A DNA stretch of 64,000 bases, from NCBI GenBank assembly GCA_963971425.1, contig OZ020521.1:3784501-3848500 (forward strand), given 5' to 3'. Within the stretch, counting starts at the first letter, position 1. Each line of letters opens with the position of its first letter. A model generated the notes under the pieces. That model was not told the origin of the DNA and did not search any database. It was given only the letters and a program-made list of their open reading frames with translations. The position numbers and the translations under genes were made by a program. This document shows, piece by piece, positions 1-11,471 of the stretch. Source of the DNA: Bryoerythrophyllum caledonicum. Lineage: Eukaryota; Streptophyta; Bryopsida; Pottiales; Pottiaceae.

Positions 1-87
1 TTATTGGTTCCTTGATATATTTTTTTGGTGATTGCGCGCTATCTTTCCTGCGACTCCTGGTCTGACTGGTTTAACCTCCCTTGTCAG

Positions 88-3000
88 ATGGTGGTGCTAA
101 GGAGCGGAAGAAGCAGGTGAGGTCCGAGGCGCTTCCAGAATCGGAGTACAACTTGAACACCACAAATGGGGGTGCTGCCGCAATCAGTGTGGAGGATCTT
201 CTGGGGTCGCTGCAAGGCGCATCAGGGATCGGGACTCTCCGGAAACGCATGGAGCCTCTGCAGAAGGAGAAGCAGGCGATAAGTGCTCCGTTGCCGAAGG
301 TGTTGCAGGAGAGAGTGGAGCGTCAAGCAGGGTACGAGAAAAGCAAAGACGAAGTGACAAAATGGCAGCCTCTTGTGAAGAAGAATCGTGAAGCGCCATC
401 GCTGGCATTCAATGTGAGAGAGACCACTACAACCACGACTGTTGCCGCTCTTGCAGACAAGCACCAACCTACTACCGATCTGGAAAAGGAAGTGGCTTTG
501 ATTCTGGAGCAAGGAAACATGGTGGTAACTGAGGCCATTGAGGCTGCGGAAGCTCTTGAACTCAACAAGGTTTGTTGTTCTCCTCCACTTTTTGGCCCCT
601 TGAGTTACATGCTTGGTTGTTGAACTCATGACCACAAGTTATTTTGAGGCCTATATAATGATCATGGGGATAGTTTCCGTATTTTAAGTTGAGTGCTATG
701 GAGTCTGTGTTTCTGATCTTTAGCTGATTTTTGGGGTTCACAGCTTAGTGTTGATGAGGTCAGAGAAAGGCAGGAGCGGCTGTCGAAGATGCGCAGTCTG
801 TTATTCCAGCACGAAGCAAAAGCAAAGCGTGTTGCGAAGATTAAGTCCAAGACGTTCCGCCGCCTTGACAAAACTAAGAAGATCAGGGACTTCATGGAGA
901 CAGACGAGGAGGCTGTTAAGGACGCAGCTCTGAAGCAGGAAGAGAAGCGAGCTGAGGTCTGGCATTCTTGCTTTCCTGTCTCATATCGTTCTTCTATTCG
1001 CACCAAAACTGTGAAGATTTAAGGAGGAGAACCGTGTTCAAGTACAGCCTGTCATGTAGTGAGTACCAGGCCGATTAACCCTTTTTAGTGCTCTAATTCT
1101 GCAGGAGCGCATGACTTTGAAGCACAAAAATACTTCACGATGGGCGAAGCGGATACTGAAGAGGGGCTTGAAGGCTCATGAGGACGGTAGCCGCGACGCC
1201 ATCATGGAGCAGCTTCGGGCGCACAGCATGTTGACAAGGAAGATTCAGTCTGCAGACCTGAGTGAAAGCGAAACAAGTAGCAGCAGCAGTAGCGAAGAGG
1301 AAGACGATGAGGAGGCTGCTGCAACGGGTAAGGGCAGGTCAAAGATGTTGGCCAAGGCCAAGGCAGCCACATTTGAAGCCTTACAGTTCGACGAGGATGC
1401 AGAGGCTCCCAAAACCGGTCTATTTGCTCTCCCCTTCATGGTAAGCATCATACAGATACTACACCAATTATTGCTAACTTATCAGTGTGTCTTACAAAGA
1501 ACTCTTGGATAGAAAGCTGATTGGGCTGGTCCAGTGATGTTATTGCCTCTTATTTGTGGATGCAATGATTTTCTCTTGGTTCTGGCGCTCATTTTCTTTT
1601 TCTTTTTGCAGGCCCGTGCCATGGAGAAGCAAAGGAATGAGGCGCGGCAGGAGGCGTTAGCTATTCTTGAGCAGCTAGAGCAAGCGGAAGCAAATGAAGA
1701 GGGAAATGGCGCAGCTGATGAGGAGGAAGAGGCTGGAAATGAAGGGGCTGGACATTCTGGTAGGCTTGCTTTTGGAGATGTTGCGGTTGCGTCACGAGCG
1801 CAGAATGCAAAACGACCCAAATCAAATCGCACGGACGACGACTACTCAGACTTAGATCTTGACGTCGAAGACGAAGACGAAGACGATGATGATAAAGACA
1901 AGGAAGATAGCAAGAAGCGCAAGTTCCAAATGCATCAAGCGAGAAAGGCGTCTCCAAGAGCAAAGTCGAAAAAGGTGTCGATTATACTCTATCATGTTGA
2001 TTGCCCCAAAATATGTGTAGATGCTAAGCTGTCCACAGGTTGAGACTCACTATTTACTTCCAGATTTTGGGCTGTTCCAGAGATCCTTTTCCACCCGTAA
2101 ATGATAACTGACGAAATGTTTGTATCAGGCTGGGAATCAGAAGTCAGGATCAGCGACAGCGGTAGAAAAGAAATCAAACTTGGACGCCGCAAATTCCAGC
2201 AAAGAGGCAATTGTTGCTGGAGAATCTGCCAAGAAACAGAAAAAGAAGAATAAGAAAAAGAACAAGAGGGAAGCTCCACCAGCTTTGGCAAGTGGTTCAC
2301 AAGAGGAGGGCAAAGACCTGCAAACGACAACCACAGGTGTGGTTGAAGTTTCGGTATTCAACAAGAAGACAGGGTTCCAGAGCAGTAAAGCCACGGTTGC
2401 CACCACGACTGTTGACACGAAACAAAAACCTCCACAGGCTACTACATCTTTCCTCGACTTAGATGACGACGACGAGGATGCGCCATCGAAAGCTGAGGGG
2501 CTTCAGCTCGCAACTAAGGGCGCAGCACAGGAAGACCTGATTCGGCAAGCCTTTGCAGGAGACGATGTGGAGGCGGACTTTTATGACACGAAATCCCGGG
2601 CTATGGATGAGGAGATTGTCAAAGTTGAGGAGCCAAAGGCGTTGCCAGGGTGGGGACAGTGGACTCATGCTCAGAAGAAGAGAGAGCAGCCCGGGTGGAG
2701 GGAAGAGCTCGAGAAGAAGAAGAGGGAGGAAGCAGTGAAGAAACGAAAAGACGCGAATCTCAAGTTCGTTGTCATTTCAGAAAAGGTGGATAAGAAGGTA
2801 TGTTACCGCTGTGGCCTTAGTATCCAACCTTTGTCTAGGTGATGGTAAGTGTTCATGATGGGGTTGTCTCAAGTGTCTTTTTATTCTGTTTTTACAGAGA
2901 GCCAAGTATCATACTACCAAGGTGCCGTTTCCAATGAAGACAAAGGAAGTGTTCGAGCAATCACTGCGCATGCCAATCGGTCGTGAGTACAACGGTGAAA

Positions 3001-3385
3001 AGGTCTTCCGCGATATGATTCGTCCTGCGGTAAGCTATCTTCCTTTACCTTCCTCTTGCTTGATATATATGGTTTCTTCTGACAATATTACTTCTGTTGT
3101 CTGGTTCACTCCCTTCACTCTCATTCATTGTCGATGGAATCTAATAAATGTTTTAGTGATTGTGGTTTATATGTAGACCCAGTGGCCTGATTGTTTTATA
3201 GTACCAATCTGGACCTCCACTGTTACTAACCTTACATTGTTGTGTCCATGCCACAGGAGCTGAAGACTGCTGGAGTGATAATTGACCCCATCCAACTAGA
3301 CAAGTCAGCTAAACGACCAGCCGATGCTCCCGAGGCGCATACAGCAAAGAGGCGCCGAGGGCGGCCCGAGAAGGCGGGCAAATGA
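88..3385 (+). CDS. UTP14: UTP14-like small-subunit processome protein, 5' partial, seven exons in window
   Basis: Utp14 is a nucleolar protein of the U3 snoRNP/SSU processome needed for 18S rRNA maturation; it stimulates the helicase Dhr1 in yeast (family knowledge). Exons read from splice sites: 88-569, 744-956, 1105-1440, 1612-1974, 2129-2797, 2898-3029, 3257-3385. All internal introns are GT-AG and phase 0, and the sum gives an unbroken frame of 774 residues ending at TGA 3383-3385. Family marks are a basic/coiled middle with KTFRRLDK and LKHKNTSRWAKR, long acidic Asp/Glu stretches, the GWGQWTH block, and the C-terminal VVISEKVDKK, LPFP-like VPFPMKTKEVFEQS and RMPIGREYN blocks. The first exon opens at an AG acceptor and needs one base from an upstream exon, so the N-terminus lies outside the window. 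Length fits the family (roughly 770-950 residues). The gene looks functional. Confidence 0.93.
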
Positions 3386-4032
3386 GCACCTGTATAATCC
3401 GCACCTGGATGTTCCTGGATCACAAGCCCTGATATTGAATTAACGGCGCATCACCACTAAACTGGATGAAGGTGGGCTATTCGATTCAGTGGCCTGCATA
3501 CTCAATTGGGTAGTCACTCAACCTATTTCGGATAGGCAAAGAGCAATCCACACTGGACGGATCCTGATGGTGGAGGCGGTTTAGATCAAAACCAAGGGAG
3601 TATTTGTGCACTGACTGGCTCTCTTGTCCATTGTCATTTTTTTCACTGGGTATCAGTGCACGGAACGTAATGTTCCTGAGCGGAAGAGAAGAGTTGTAGA
3701 GTGTTATGAGCAGCAGGGTTTGTGTGTCTGATGAGCCACTCTGACCACAGTTTAGACATTTGGTAACAATACGAAGCCAGGGGTCTTCTATTATTTGTAT
3801 ATTATGCGCCTCTCAAAATGAATTTGGAAAAGCTTGACCAAAAACTGTGCAGTCTACTGCAGAGAGCGAAAAAAGCGAAAGAAAAGTTTGGTATCCAGCT
3901 CCAAATGTAGGATCGTTGTCTAGAGTGCTGAATTCTCATGCACAAATCATCGAGTTAACGAAAAAATTTTAGTCTGATAGGTAATGTTTGATCCCTCATT
4001 GGGGAAATATAATGCCACATCTTCGAAAATTC
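3386..4032. other. UTP14 3' UTR and intergenic DNA
   Basis: No coding frame or repeat recognised. The first part is presumably the UTP14 3' UTR; no poly(A) signal was chosen with confidence. The stretch separates two convergent genes. Confidence 0.5.
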
Positions 4033-4527
4033 TCACAACCTGAACAGATGACGACTCCGAAGAGATCCCACGACAAACGCCACTGCTACCGCCACCGCCG
4101 CGGCTCCGACGAGCGCATACAAGCACGCCAGCCGCGTCCGCAGCGTCACGGACTTCACGTAGTCATCCTCCAACCCCACCTCGACGTTGCCAACCGCGAC
4201 GCCGCAGCGCGGGTCCGCGGCGAACGTGAGGTTCACCGTCCTGTCCACGGCGAGGAACCTGATCTCCTCCGCCCGCCATAGCCCGCCGTTGTAATCAACG
4301 TCGATGATGGACGTCGACGAGGGGGTGAGTGAGACGAGGAGCTCGCACGATGTCCCGTTCGCCCTGATATTGAACCTGAGCGCGTGCGGCTCGCCGCAGT
4401 GGGTCGGAAGCGTCATCACGAGAAACGTCTCCTGACGAGAAAACTCTAGAGCACTCGCACCCATCATGATCGTTGTCCACACCATGACCACCATGACGCA
4501 CGCCCTGATTCTCCAAACACGCTCCAT
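4033..4527 (-). CDS. small secreted or single-pass membrane protein, unknown function
   Basis: Starting at the ATG at 4527 (MERVWRIR) gives 164 residues; in-frame ATGs at 4542 and 4656 are possible but put extra polar residues before the signal. Residues about 8-28 are a hydrophobic signal peptide or anchor (CVMVVMVWTTIMMGASA). A mainly beta-looking middle has four cysteines, two N-glycosylation sites (NGT, NLT) and the block DPRCGVAVGNVEVG. Residues about 137-155 are a second hydrophobic segment rich in Ala/Val, followed by a short basic tail (RSRHLFRL). This suggests a small type I membrane protein with a luminal or extracellular domain. The CGVAVGNVEV block faintly recalls the CGP-x-IDNV pattern of plant DUF642/galactose-binding folds, but the match is too short to assign. 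No intron is needed. GC content is much higher than in the flanks, which supports real coding. Confidence 0.6.
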   Translation of the reverse strand: MERVWRIRACVMVVMVWTTIMMGASALEFSRQETFLVMTLPTHCGEPHALRFNIRANGTSCELLVSLTPSSTSIIDVDYNGGLWRAEEIRFLAVDRTVNLTFAADPRCGVAVGNVEVGLEDDYVKSVTLRTRLACLYALVGAAAVAVAVAFVVGSLRSRHLFRL

Positions 4528-4656
4528 CTCCGATCCGCTCATCTCAAGAACCCGGGCATCATCCTGACGTCCACAACCATATGCTATCACAATCTGCAGG
4601 TCCGATCGACAAAGTTCTGACCAGCAAGCTCGGGAAAAACTACGACCAACGAGCAA

Positions 4657-5684
4657 GAGAGATCACGTGGGCTCCAACACTTGCTCATCGATTTATTTGA
4701 CGTGTTCTGTGATAATAGTGATAAGTATTTGAGGAGCGCCACGCGCGAGCTGCGACATCGAAGTTGGTGCCCTGGCAGAAAGTGCACGTGACACGTACTT
4801 CACCATAATATTTGACACCGCATATATATTTGTGTCAGTTTCAGAAAGCTTCCTTCACATTACGTTGCCATGCTCTTCACACTAGAAACTGATGCATCAT
4901 TTTGCTGAATCTGGAAAATTCAATGAATTCTGGGCTTTGGACTCAACGCATCGTCGGGAGATCTCCTGTTGAATTACACTAGAATCATCCGGAGATTTCT
5001 CAAATTATCAGACTTTGCTTAGCCCAGATTTTGTTAAATATGTCATAAAGATAATTTTCATAGATTCTATGGAGATGAACTGCAATTGGAGGTCTGCACC
5101 TGCATCGAATCCAGGTCCTGGAACCCATTGAATTCATGTGAGTGCTTCCAAAACTAAGCTTAACTCCTTAAGTTTGTGATGTCATATGAATGACCTAAAA
5201 CTTAATTAGTACTTAAATTGCATCAAGTTTTGTTTATGTATATATATATATATATCTAGAATGTGATTTATGTAGCTCTGAGGGGCGTTTCGCACAGGGA
5301 CCAAGGACCAAATTCAATTAAGACCAAACTATGGCCGAGCTTTGGAGTTTAAAAAAAATTCAAAATATACAGTTTATAGAATTTGGGTCTTTGTAGCGTG
5401 AAGTCCAAAGGGTCAAGTTGAGGGGCCATGATTCATACCATTTGGCAAATCCTAGGTCTATTCTTAATCTTAAAAGAAATAATAAATATCCCAGGCGACG
5501 TTGGTCAAGCAGAGAGCCTGACATATACGGAATCTATTGTCTTTTTAGACCCGAGATTTTGGCTCCACCTACGTCATTGTTACACCACCGGATCAGACGT
5601 ACACCAAATAGTCAACTCGACGACCTGTGAGACAAGTGCGTAGATCTATGTCCACTACAGTGAGCGAAACTATCTCCCATCGGA
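4657..5684. other. AT-rich intergenic DNA
   Basis: No gene seen. It holds a short (TA)n run near 5240-5253 and the first copy of a dispersed repeat near 5290-5460, listed separately. Confidence 0.5.
5290..5460 (+). repeat. dispersed repeat, copy 1
   Basis: Shares long blocks, in the same orientation, with 26975-27170: ACCAAACTATGGC, a central AATTTGGG/AGTTTGGG block, and near its end CATACCATTTGGCAAATCCTA. No coding capacity or clear termini are visible. It is probably part of a non-autonomous DNA transposon or an older interspersed repeat. Confidence 0.6.
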
Positions 5685-5764
5685 TTAACCCTTTAACGCC
5701 GCGGGATTCATGGAGGCAGTGCTGCAGAGGCCCATTTTTGGCCTCTCCGGCGTTAAAGGGTTAA
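5685..5764. mobile_element. 72-bp hairpin MITE flanked by TTAA
   Basis: The sequence runs TTAA, then CCCTTTAACGCCG, a short core, CGGCGTTAAAGGG, then TTAA. The 13-bp terminal inverted repeats (5689-5701 and 5748-5760) are perfect and the core contains a second inverted repeat (AGAGGCC/GGCCTCT), so almost the whole unit can fold. TTAA target duplication and termini starting CCC are hallmarks of the piggyBac superfamily (family knowledge). It has no coding capacity. Confidence 0.7.
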
Positions 5765-6191
5765 ACAAACGTGTGGTAAGTGGACCTCATGTCCGCAGCG
5801 ATCTAAACCTACACTACGTTCCTCATACAATGAACAAAAACCACGTCTAGATTGCAGCAAAATTATGTTCCTATACATGTAGTCACCTCATCGTTACACC
5901 CACCATTAGCTAAGTCGAGTTTGTTTTAGCAAGTCTGGCCTTTGTATGAAGTGGCCCCCTAATTCCCACCAGGAGGTTGATTGGAATTTGTGTTGAAGGT
6001 AGAATAGTGGCTTGTATGTGATCACACCACAACAATCCATCCTATGTCGCATCCTACTCGGCTAGTGAATTATCTACAGTGGCAACGAGGTGGTAGATTA
6101 ATGATAAAGGCACATTCCATCATTTTGTTGCATGCCATTAATAGTAGAGAAAAGTAGGTAGTGGTAGAGATATGGACAAGCTAAACTACTC
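5765..6191. other. intergenic DNA without recognised features
   Basis: No open frame, repeat or RNA gene recognised between the TTAA hairpin and the first CACTACACTA-ended element. Confidence 0.5.
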
Positions 6192-7421
6192 CACTACACT
6201 AAAGATGGCTTTTAGTGTAGTGGACACTATATACAAACCCATACACTAATTGTAAAGTTTACAATTAGTGTAGTGACAAAACTATGCACTATGTCAACTA
6301 CTACACTAAATGTCAATTCTAGTAAATAGTGGAACATAAGGTTTTTTACTTGTGGACATTTAGTGTATGAAACCTAGAAAATGATTTGTGTACATTTCAA
6401 GCATCAAAGTAAAGAATATTTTTAGTGCATGTAGAAAAACAAGAATTTGCAAGAGAAATAATGGGAAAAATAGAACAATCATATGGAACAAAAGGATAAT
6501 CACAAAAATTGGACAATGTAGAATGTACATATGGAAGGAAAATGAAACTAGAAGTACAAGATTGAAAAAATAAGAATTAGGAGTATGAGAAAAGAAAGGA
6601 ATATTGGAAAAGATAAAAAACATAAATATACAATAAATAAACAATAGATAAACAATAAATATACAATAAATATACAATAAATATACAATAAATATACAAT
6701 AAATATACAATAAATATACAATAAATATACAATAAATATAAAAATATACATTATATATTCATTAGATATTCTTCAAATATGCATTATATTTTCATCAAAT
6801 ACATATTGAATACATATTGAATATATAAAGATTCATTAAAATTTCATAAAATTTACAAATATTTATTAAATAGTAAAAACAACTCATTAAAATCTCATTA
6901 AAATTTCATTAAACATACCAATATACATTAAATTGTCATAAAGTATACATTAAAAACTCATTAAAAACTCATTCAACATCCATTAAATATTCAAATATAC
7001 ATTAAATACACACTTAATATTCAATAAAATATACATTGAACATTCATTAAATTTTCATTCAATATATAAATATTCATCAAATATTCATTACAAATTTCAA
7101 GGAACGCAAGAGATGGGAATAGGAATAGTTGGGAATGAGAAGATAAGGGGATGAAGTTGAGGATGAGACAGGGATAATAAATGCATGGCGGCCGGTAGGC
7201 AGTTGATTGAAGGCTAACACTATTTATCAACTTGTTAACAAATTTTGGTGCTAGGGTAGGCGGTTGATTGGGGGCGAGTACTAATGATAGGGTAGGTGGA
7301 CGATTGAGGGATAATATTCATGACAATGGTGGTTAACACTAATTGCCAACTTGTTAGCAAATAGTGTACTAGGGTAATTACACTATTTGTACCATTAAAC
7401 TAAAAACCATCTTTAGTGTAG
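6192..7421. mobile_element. pogo-like MITE (element A)
   Basis: The left end CTACACTAAAGATGG is mirrored at the right end (CCATCTTTAGTGTAG, ending at 7421). Its left subterminal DNA matches the right end of element B in reverse, and its right subterminal DNA matches the left end of B. It is therefore an inverted, internally deleted relative of B with no transposase. The interior is AT-rich tandem DNA. Target-site duplications are not clear (perhaps 2 bp). Confidence 0.65.
6625..7080. repeat. AT-rich tandem array inside element A
   Basis: An 11-bp unit (AATAAATATAC) is repeated about ten times from about 6650 to 6740, followed by a degenerate array built on ATACATTAAATATTC-like words to about 7080. 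Element B has a matching array in the opposite orientation near 10140-10560. The long hydrophobic minus-strand frames here (Tyr/Ile/Cys-rich) are translations of the repeat and are not genes. Confidence 0.75.
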
Positions 7422-7585
7422 CAAAGGTGTATCACCCGACATTTGGACAATGGGTTTACTGTTGAAACTTGGGTGTGCACTATTGTCCTTTCCATCATGC
7501 ATAAAAGTCTACTTACACATAAAAGAAGAATGATGATTCCATGGCATGAAGAGCATAGATAAAATTAGACAAAGCATGGAAATAT
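7422..7585. repeat. scrap of Harbinger terminal repeat between the two pogo-like elements
   Basis: Contains GGTGTATC, CCGACATTTGGACAATGGG and the following GTTTACTGTTGAAAC block in the same order as the left end of the Harbinger element at 11472, minus about 13 bp after GTGTATC. It appears to be a fragment of a related element caught between elements A and B. Confidence 0.65.
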
Positions 7586-8147
7586 ACTAAAAATGGCATT
7601 TAGTGTAATGGTACAAATAGTGTAGTTATCCTAGTACACTATATGTTAACAAGTTGGCAATTAGTGTTGGTTGCCATTGTCATGAATATTATCCCTCAAT
7701 CGTCCACCTACCCTTGTACACTATTTGTAAAAAGGTTGAAAATTAGTATTAGCCTTCAATCAACCGCCTATCCTAGCACAAAAATATGTTAACAAGTTAA
7801 TAATTAGTGTTAGCCCCCAATCAACTGCCTACCGGCCACCATGCATTTATTCTCCTCGTCTCATCCTCAACTTCATCCCTTTATCTTCCCATTCCCACCT
7901 CTTGCATTCCTTGCAATTTTTAGTTTGAGTAAGAACGGTATGTTGGAGGTTGTGAAGTTGTGAAGCATACTTTTCAAGAGTAGCATACTTATGTGGACCG
8001 AGTTGTAAAGGTTTTTTTTTTGGGGCCTGCTTGTGCGGGGTTTGTTTTTAGGGACTTACTTGCGTGGGGTTTTTTTACACCTGCGTTCTTTCCATCGGGG
8101 GGCTTATACTTCGAGTGTATAGGGGGTGGGGCAACTTCCAGCAACTT

Positions 8148-8250
8148 GTATAGATTATCCAATGGGTATGGGTTATCCAGTGAGTATTTGTTTATCCAGC
8201 GAGTATGGGTTATCTAGCGAGTATGGATTATCCAGCACTTATGGGTCACC
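8148..8250 (+). repeat. 18-bp minisatellite, about five units
   Basis: Units of the form GGTTATCCAGCGAGTAT recur about every 18 bp with one or two changes each, ending at GATTATCCAGCACTTATG. It lies within element B, upstream of the transposase relic. No coding role seen. Confidence 0.7.
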
Positions 8251-9289
8251 AAGGTGACGAGCTTCACTGAAAAAGCGCAACACGCACGACTCCTGGCAGC
8301 TTCAGTCACTCAGCAGCTGCACTCGTTCGTCAGTGCCAGTTGCGGGAGACTCAGTTAAACCGAATTGAATTCCAGCATTCACACTTCTCAGTCATACTAA
8401 AACAGCAGCCAGCCCGCCATGCTGAGACCCAAGCCGGCCAGCCGACTTGTCCTCTCACCCGTGTCATCCCACCTCTTGGGATCCATCGAAACAGCCGGCT
8501 CCATCCACACAAGTATGCATTTCATGGATGAACAAATACCATCCTCAGTTATATAGCCTAATAGAAATTTGGGATGCTAATACCAAGGCTTGCATTCATG
8601 CAGGAATGGGGCCCGTTTCAAACGAACGCCGTCTGCGCACATTGCAACAAGTCTCCACCATCCAAACCCGCCAGAACGTTGTTGCTTGAATGGTAGAAGA
8701 CGAGAGCCTTTATGGCAATTTGGGCTTGTATGGTAGGACTGTGAGCGCGTTTCCAAAACATTTCAGAGCACGACGTTCCACCAACATCGTTTGATCTCAA
8801 CGCTGGTGGACACTTCAAGAGACTTTATTACCTCAAATAACACCCCATCCGACTACGGCCATATCATTTACAGAGAGTCATTTTAGCAAGCAAAAACGGG
8901 TGCTTACTAAGGCAAAGATTGGTCGAGACCCAAAAACATCATAATGGGGCCGGTGGCTCCACCCAAGACTGCTCCAATCATTTGAGGTGTACAAAAATTC
9001 AAGGGTAAAATTTTCTTCCGCTCTCTTCATTGAATTAGCAATCTCCATGCTTCTATCCCTTAATTCATCCTACACCGCTCAATGTAGGGACCTTAAAGAT
9101 GATAGGCTTTTAACCAAAAAAATCAACCACTCATGGATATATCATTTATGGACATTAACAATATAATTTTACTATCACAAAGGGGCCGTTTAACTTGTAG
9201 TTCATGAAAAGAAACGAGATTAATATGGCTTATCATTTGGGACTTTTGCGACGAGGGTTTTAATTGGGGGGTTTTGATGAGAATCTTAT

Positions 9290-10060
9290 CAAAAACATAG
9301 ATGAAACACATTTTAACATTAATATGGATAACGGTAGAACTTTAGATTTTTGTAGAAATACCACGGTAAAATATAGAGATATTGTTGCCGGGGGAGAAGA
9401 TAACCATGGTTGTGAGAATCTCGGGAGGCCGTAGAGCAATCATAGAAACCTCCATGTTAGTCTTTAGTAATGACAACAGTAACTATCCTATTCGTGGTTT
9501 TAGAAGATTCCATTTCTAGAGTATGTGATCATGCGGGCCCAAAAGGATGAATGGACCAATTCATCTTTCCGCAATACTTTGAAGAATCTAGGGCATATCA
9601 ACTGGATATTCATAACCGTATAAAATGCGTTTGGGTAGAAAATTGTTTGGGCCACAATATGATCCCTTCACTAGCGTCGTATCAGCTAAAAAAAGAATCG
9701 TATTAAAATATCTACTCCCATGTCCCACTCACCTTTGCCAACCGGCACATATTTTTTGTAATTTCAAAAATCAAGGATGCATGGAGGAAACGGTGGGAGA
9801 CAAAAAAAATCCGAGCTCATTCAGCAAAATAACCCTCATGGTGATGGTCAATTTTCCGGCAAATTTACTAAATCAAAAAAATATTTTTTCATCAATTAGC
9901 CGTCGATCCAATTAAAGATGTTAATTGCTTAGTGGATTGCGATAATATGGCTTATGCTAGACAATCCATGATTAGATGTCGTTTAGCTTTAGGCTTAGAT
10001 GGCACGTGGAATATTAACCAATTATTTCCAGATCTTTAAGATATTATAGCAAAACTCAAT
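9290..10060 (+). pseudogene. pogo/Tc5-like DDE_1 transposase relic
   Basis: Reading across frames recovers the order of a DDE_1 (jerky/pogo/Tc5-type) transposase. NIDETHFNINMDNGRT near 9290-9340 holds the first catalytic Asp (DET). ITMVVRISGGRRAIIE follows near 9410. WVENCLGHNM near 9635 stands where the family has DNxxGH, with the catalytic Asp changed to Glu. THLCQPAHIF near 9730-9760 corresponds to the THxxQPxD block. A basic KDAWRKRWETKK stretch follows near 9780, and the C-terminal LDGTWNINQLFPDL block lies near 9990-10040. Several frameshifts and stops separate these blocks, so it cannot encode a working enzyme. The DNA-binding N-terminus was not recognised. Family-level identification is good; the source lineage is unknown. 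Confidence 0.75.
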
Positions 10061-10139
10061 CAAATTTTTGAAGGTTTAGGAGTACCAAATTTGCCCTAGG
10101 TAAATTAATTTATATTTCTTATTTTTCTTATGACAAACT

Positions 10140-10560
10140 TGCAAATTTTATTTTCTTGTATATTTGTATATTTGATGTATAGTTGATGAATATTTTTAAA
10201 ATATACTTGATGTATATTTTATGTATATTTTATGTATATTTCATGTATATATGATGTATATTTCAAGTATGTTTGATGTGTATTTGATGTACATATATTG
10301 TATATGTAGATAATATTTAATGTATATTTATGTATTAAATGAAATTGTAATGAAATTATAATGTATATATTGTGAATATTTTATGATTATTTAACGTATA
10401 TTTGTATATTTTATAAATATATAATGACTATTTAATGTATATTTGTATATTTAATGTATATTTGTATATTTAATGTATATTTGTATATTTAATGTAATTT
10501 AATTAATATTTTATGAATATGTAATGCATATTTAATGAATATATGATGTATATTTCTATA
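10140..10560 (+). repeat. AT-rich tandem array inside element B
   Basis: Degenerate words such as TTTAATGTATATTTGTATAT repeat at about 10-21 bp spacing, clearest near 10435-10500. It is the counterpart of the array in element A. Confidence 0.7.
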
Positions 10561-11029
10561 TTTATTTTTTGTTTATTGTATATTTATGTTTTTTCCTTTT
10601 CCAATATTCCTTTCTTTTCGCACTTTCTTTTTAAATCCAAGTTTTTATTTTTCCAAACTTGTACTTGCAGTTTCATTTTCCTTCCATATGTACATTATTC
10701 TTTGTCCAATTTTTGTAATTTTCCTTTCATTCCATATCTACGTTCTATTTTCTCCAATATTCTTTTGCAAATTCTTGTTTTTAAAAATATACTCAAAATC
10801 TTCTTTACTTTGATGCTCAAAATGTACACACAATCATTTTCTAGGTTTCATACACTAAATGTCCACAAGTAAAAAACCTTATGTTCCACTATTTACTAGA
10901 ATTGACATTTAGTGTAGTAGATGACACATAGTGTATAGTTTTGTCACTACACTAATTTTAAACTTTACAATTAGTGTATGGGTTTGTATTTAATGTCCAC
11001 TACACTAAATGCCATTTGTAGTGTAGTGA

Positions 11030-11335
11030 CTATTTTCCCATGACTCATGGGTTTACAAGTTTTATCCATCTGACACATGTGTTGATTAAACAATATATTA
11101 AGCTTACTAATCATGATTGTACACCCAAGCCACATCCACTATTTATAATATTAGTTTCTAATGAGCTTGTCTGAATAGAATCACATTTTCAACAACCTCC
11201 ATTTTTTTTAATGTGTAAGTGGTCTTTAATACATGATCAAAGAAATAATGGTGGACATCCAAATCTCAACAATGAACCTTTTGTCCAAATGTCGGGTCGG
11301 GCTCACATGGAAACACGCCCTAAGTAAGTGTAGAG
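11030..11335 (+). repeat. partial Harbinger end, inverted relative to the main element's left arm
   Basis: This stretch matches the right end of the main Harbinger element (about 16985-17219) in the same orientation, including TTGTCCAAATGTCGGGTCGG and the CTCACATGGA block, and ends AACACGCCC followed by TAA. With the left arm starting at 11472 it forms an imperfect inverted repeat around 11335-11471. It is probably a second, truncated family member or MITE. Confidence 0.65.
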
Positions 11336-11471
11336 TATTTATGATTGATGTGAACATTCTCATCCACTACTATAGATACTTCACTCCATGGTTTAATAAT
11401 ATTCAAATTGCAACATGGCCGTTTGAGCCCCAACTAAATATTTTGACCACATGGTAGTTAGTGCTTTGTTA

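Larger units (their letters stand above)
7586..11026. mobile_element. pogo-like DNA transposon (element B), decayed
   Basis: The left end ACTAAAAATGGCATTTAG is mirrored at the right end (CTAAATGCCATTTGTAGTGTAG, read toward 11026, split here as CTAAATGCCATTT and GTAGTGTAG). It carries the relic of a DDE_1-type transposase (9290-10060). Its arms 7590-7925 pair with 7080-7421 of element A as an inverted repeat about 340 bp long around the 164-bp Harbinger scrap. Tc1/mariner/pogo elements duplicate TA; TA occurs at the left border, but the exact duplication is ambiguous. Confidence 0.65.

Noticed and set aside
6360-6751. Overlapping minus-strand frames rich in Tyr/Ile/Phe/Cys that look like membrane proteins
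   Set aside because: They are translations of the 11-bp AT-rich tandem repeat in element A and have no start context or conservation.
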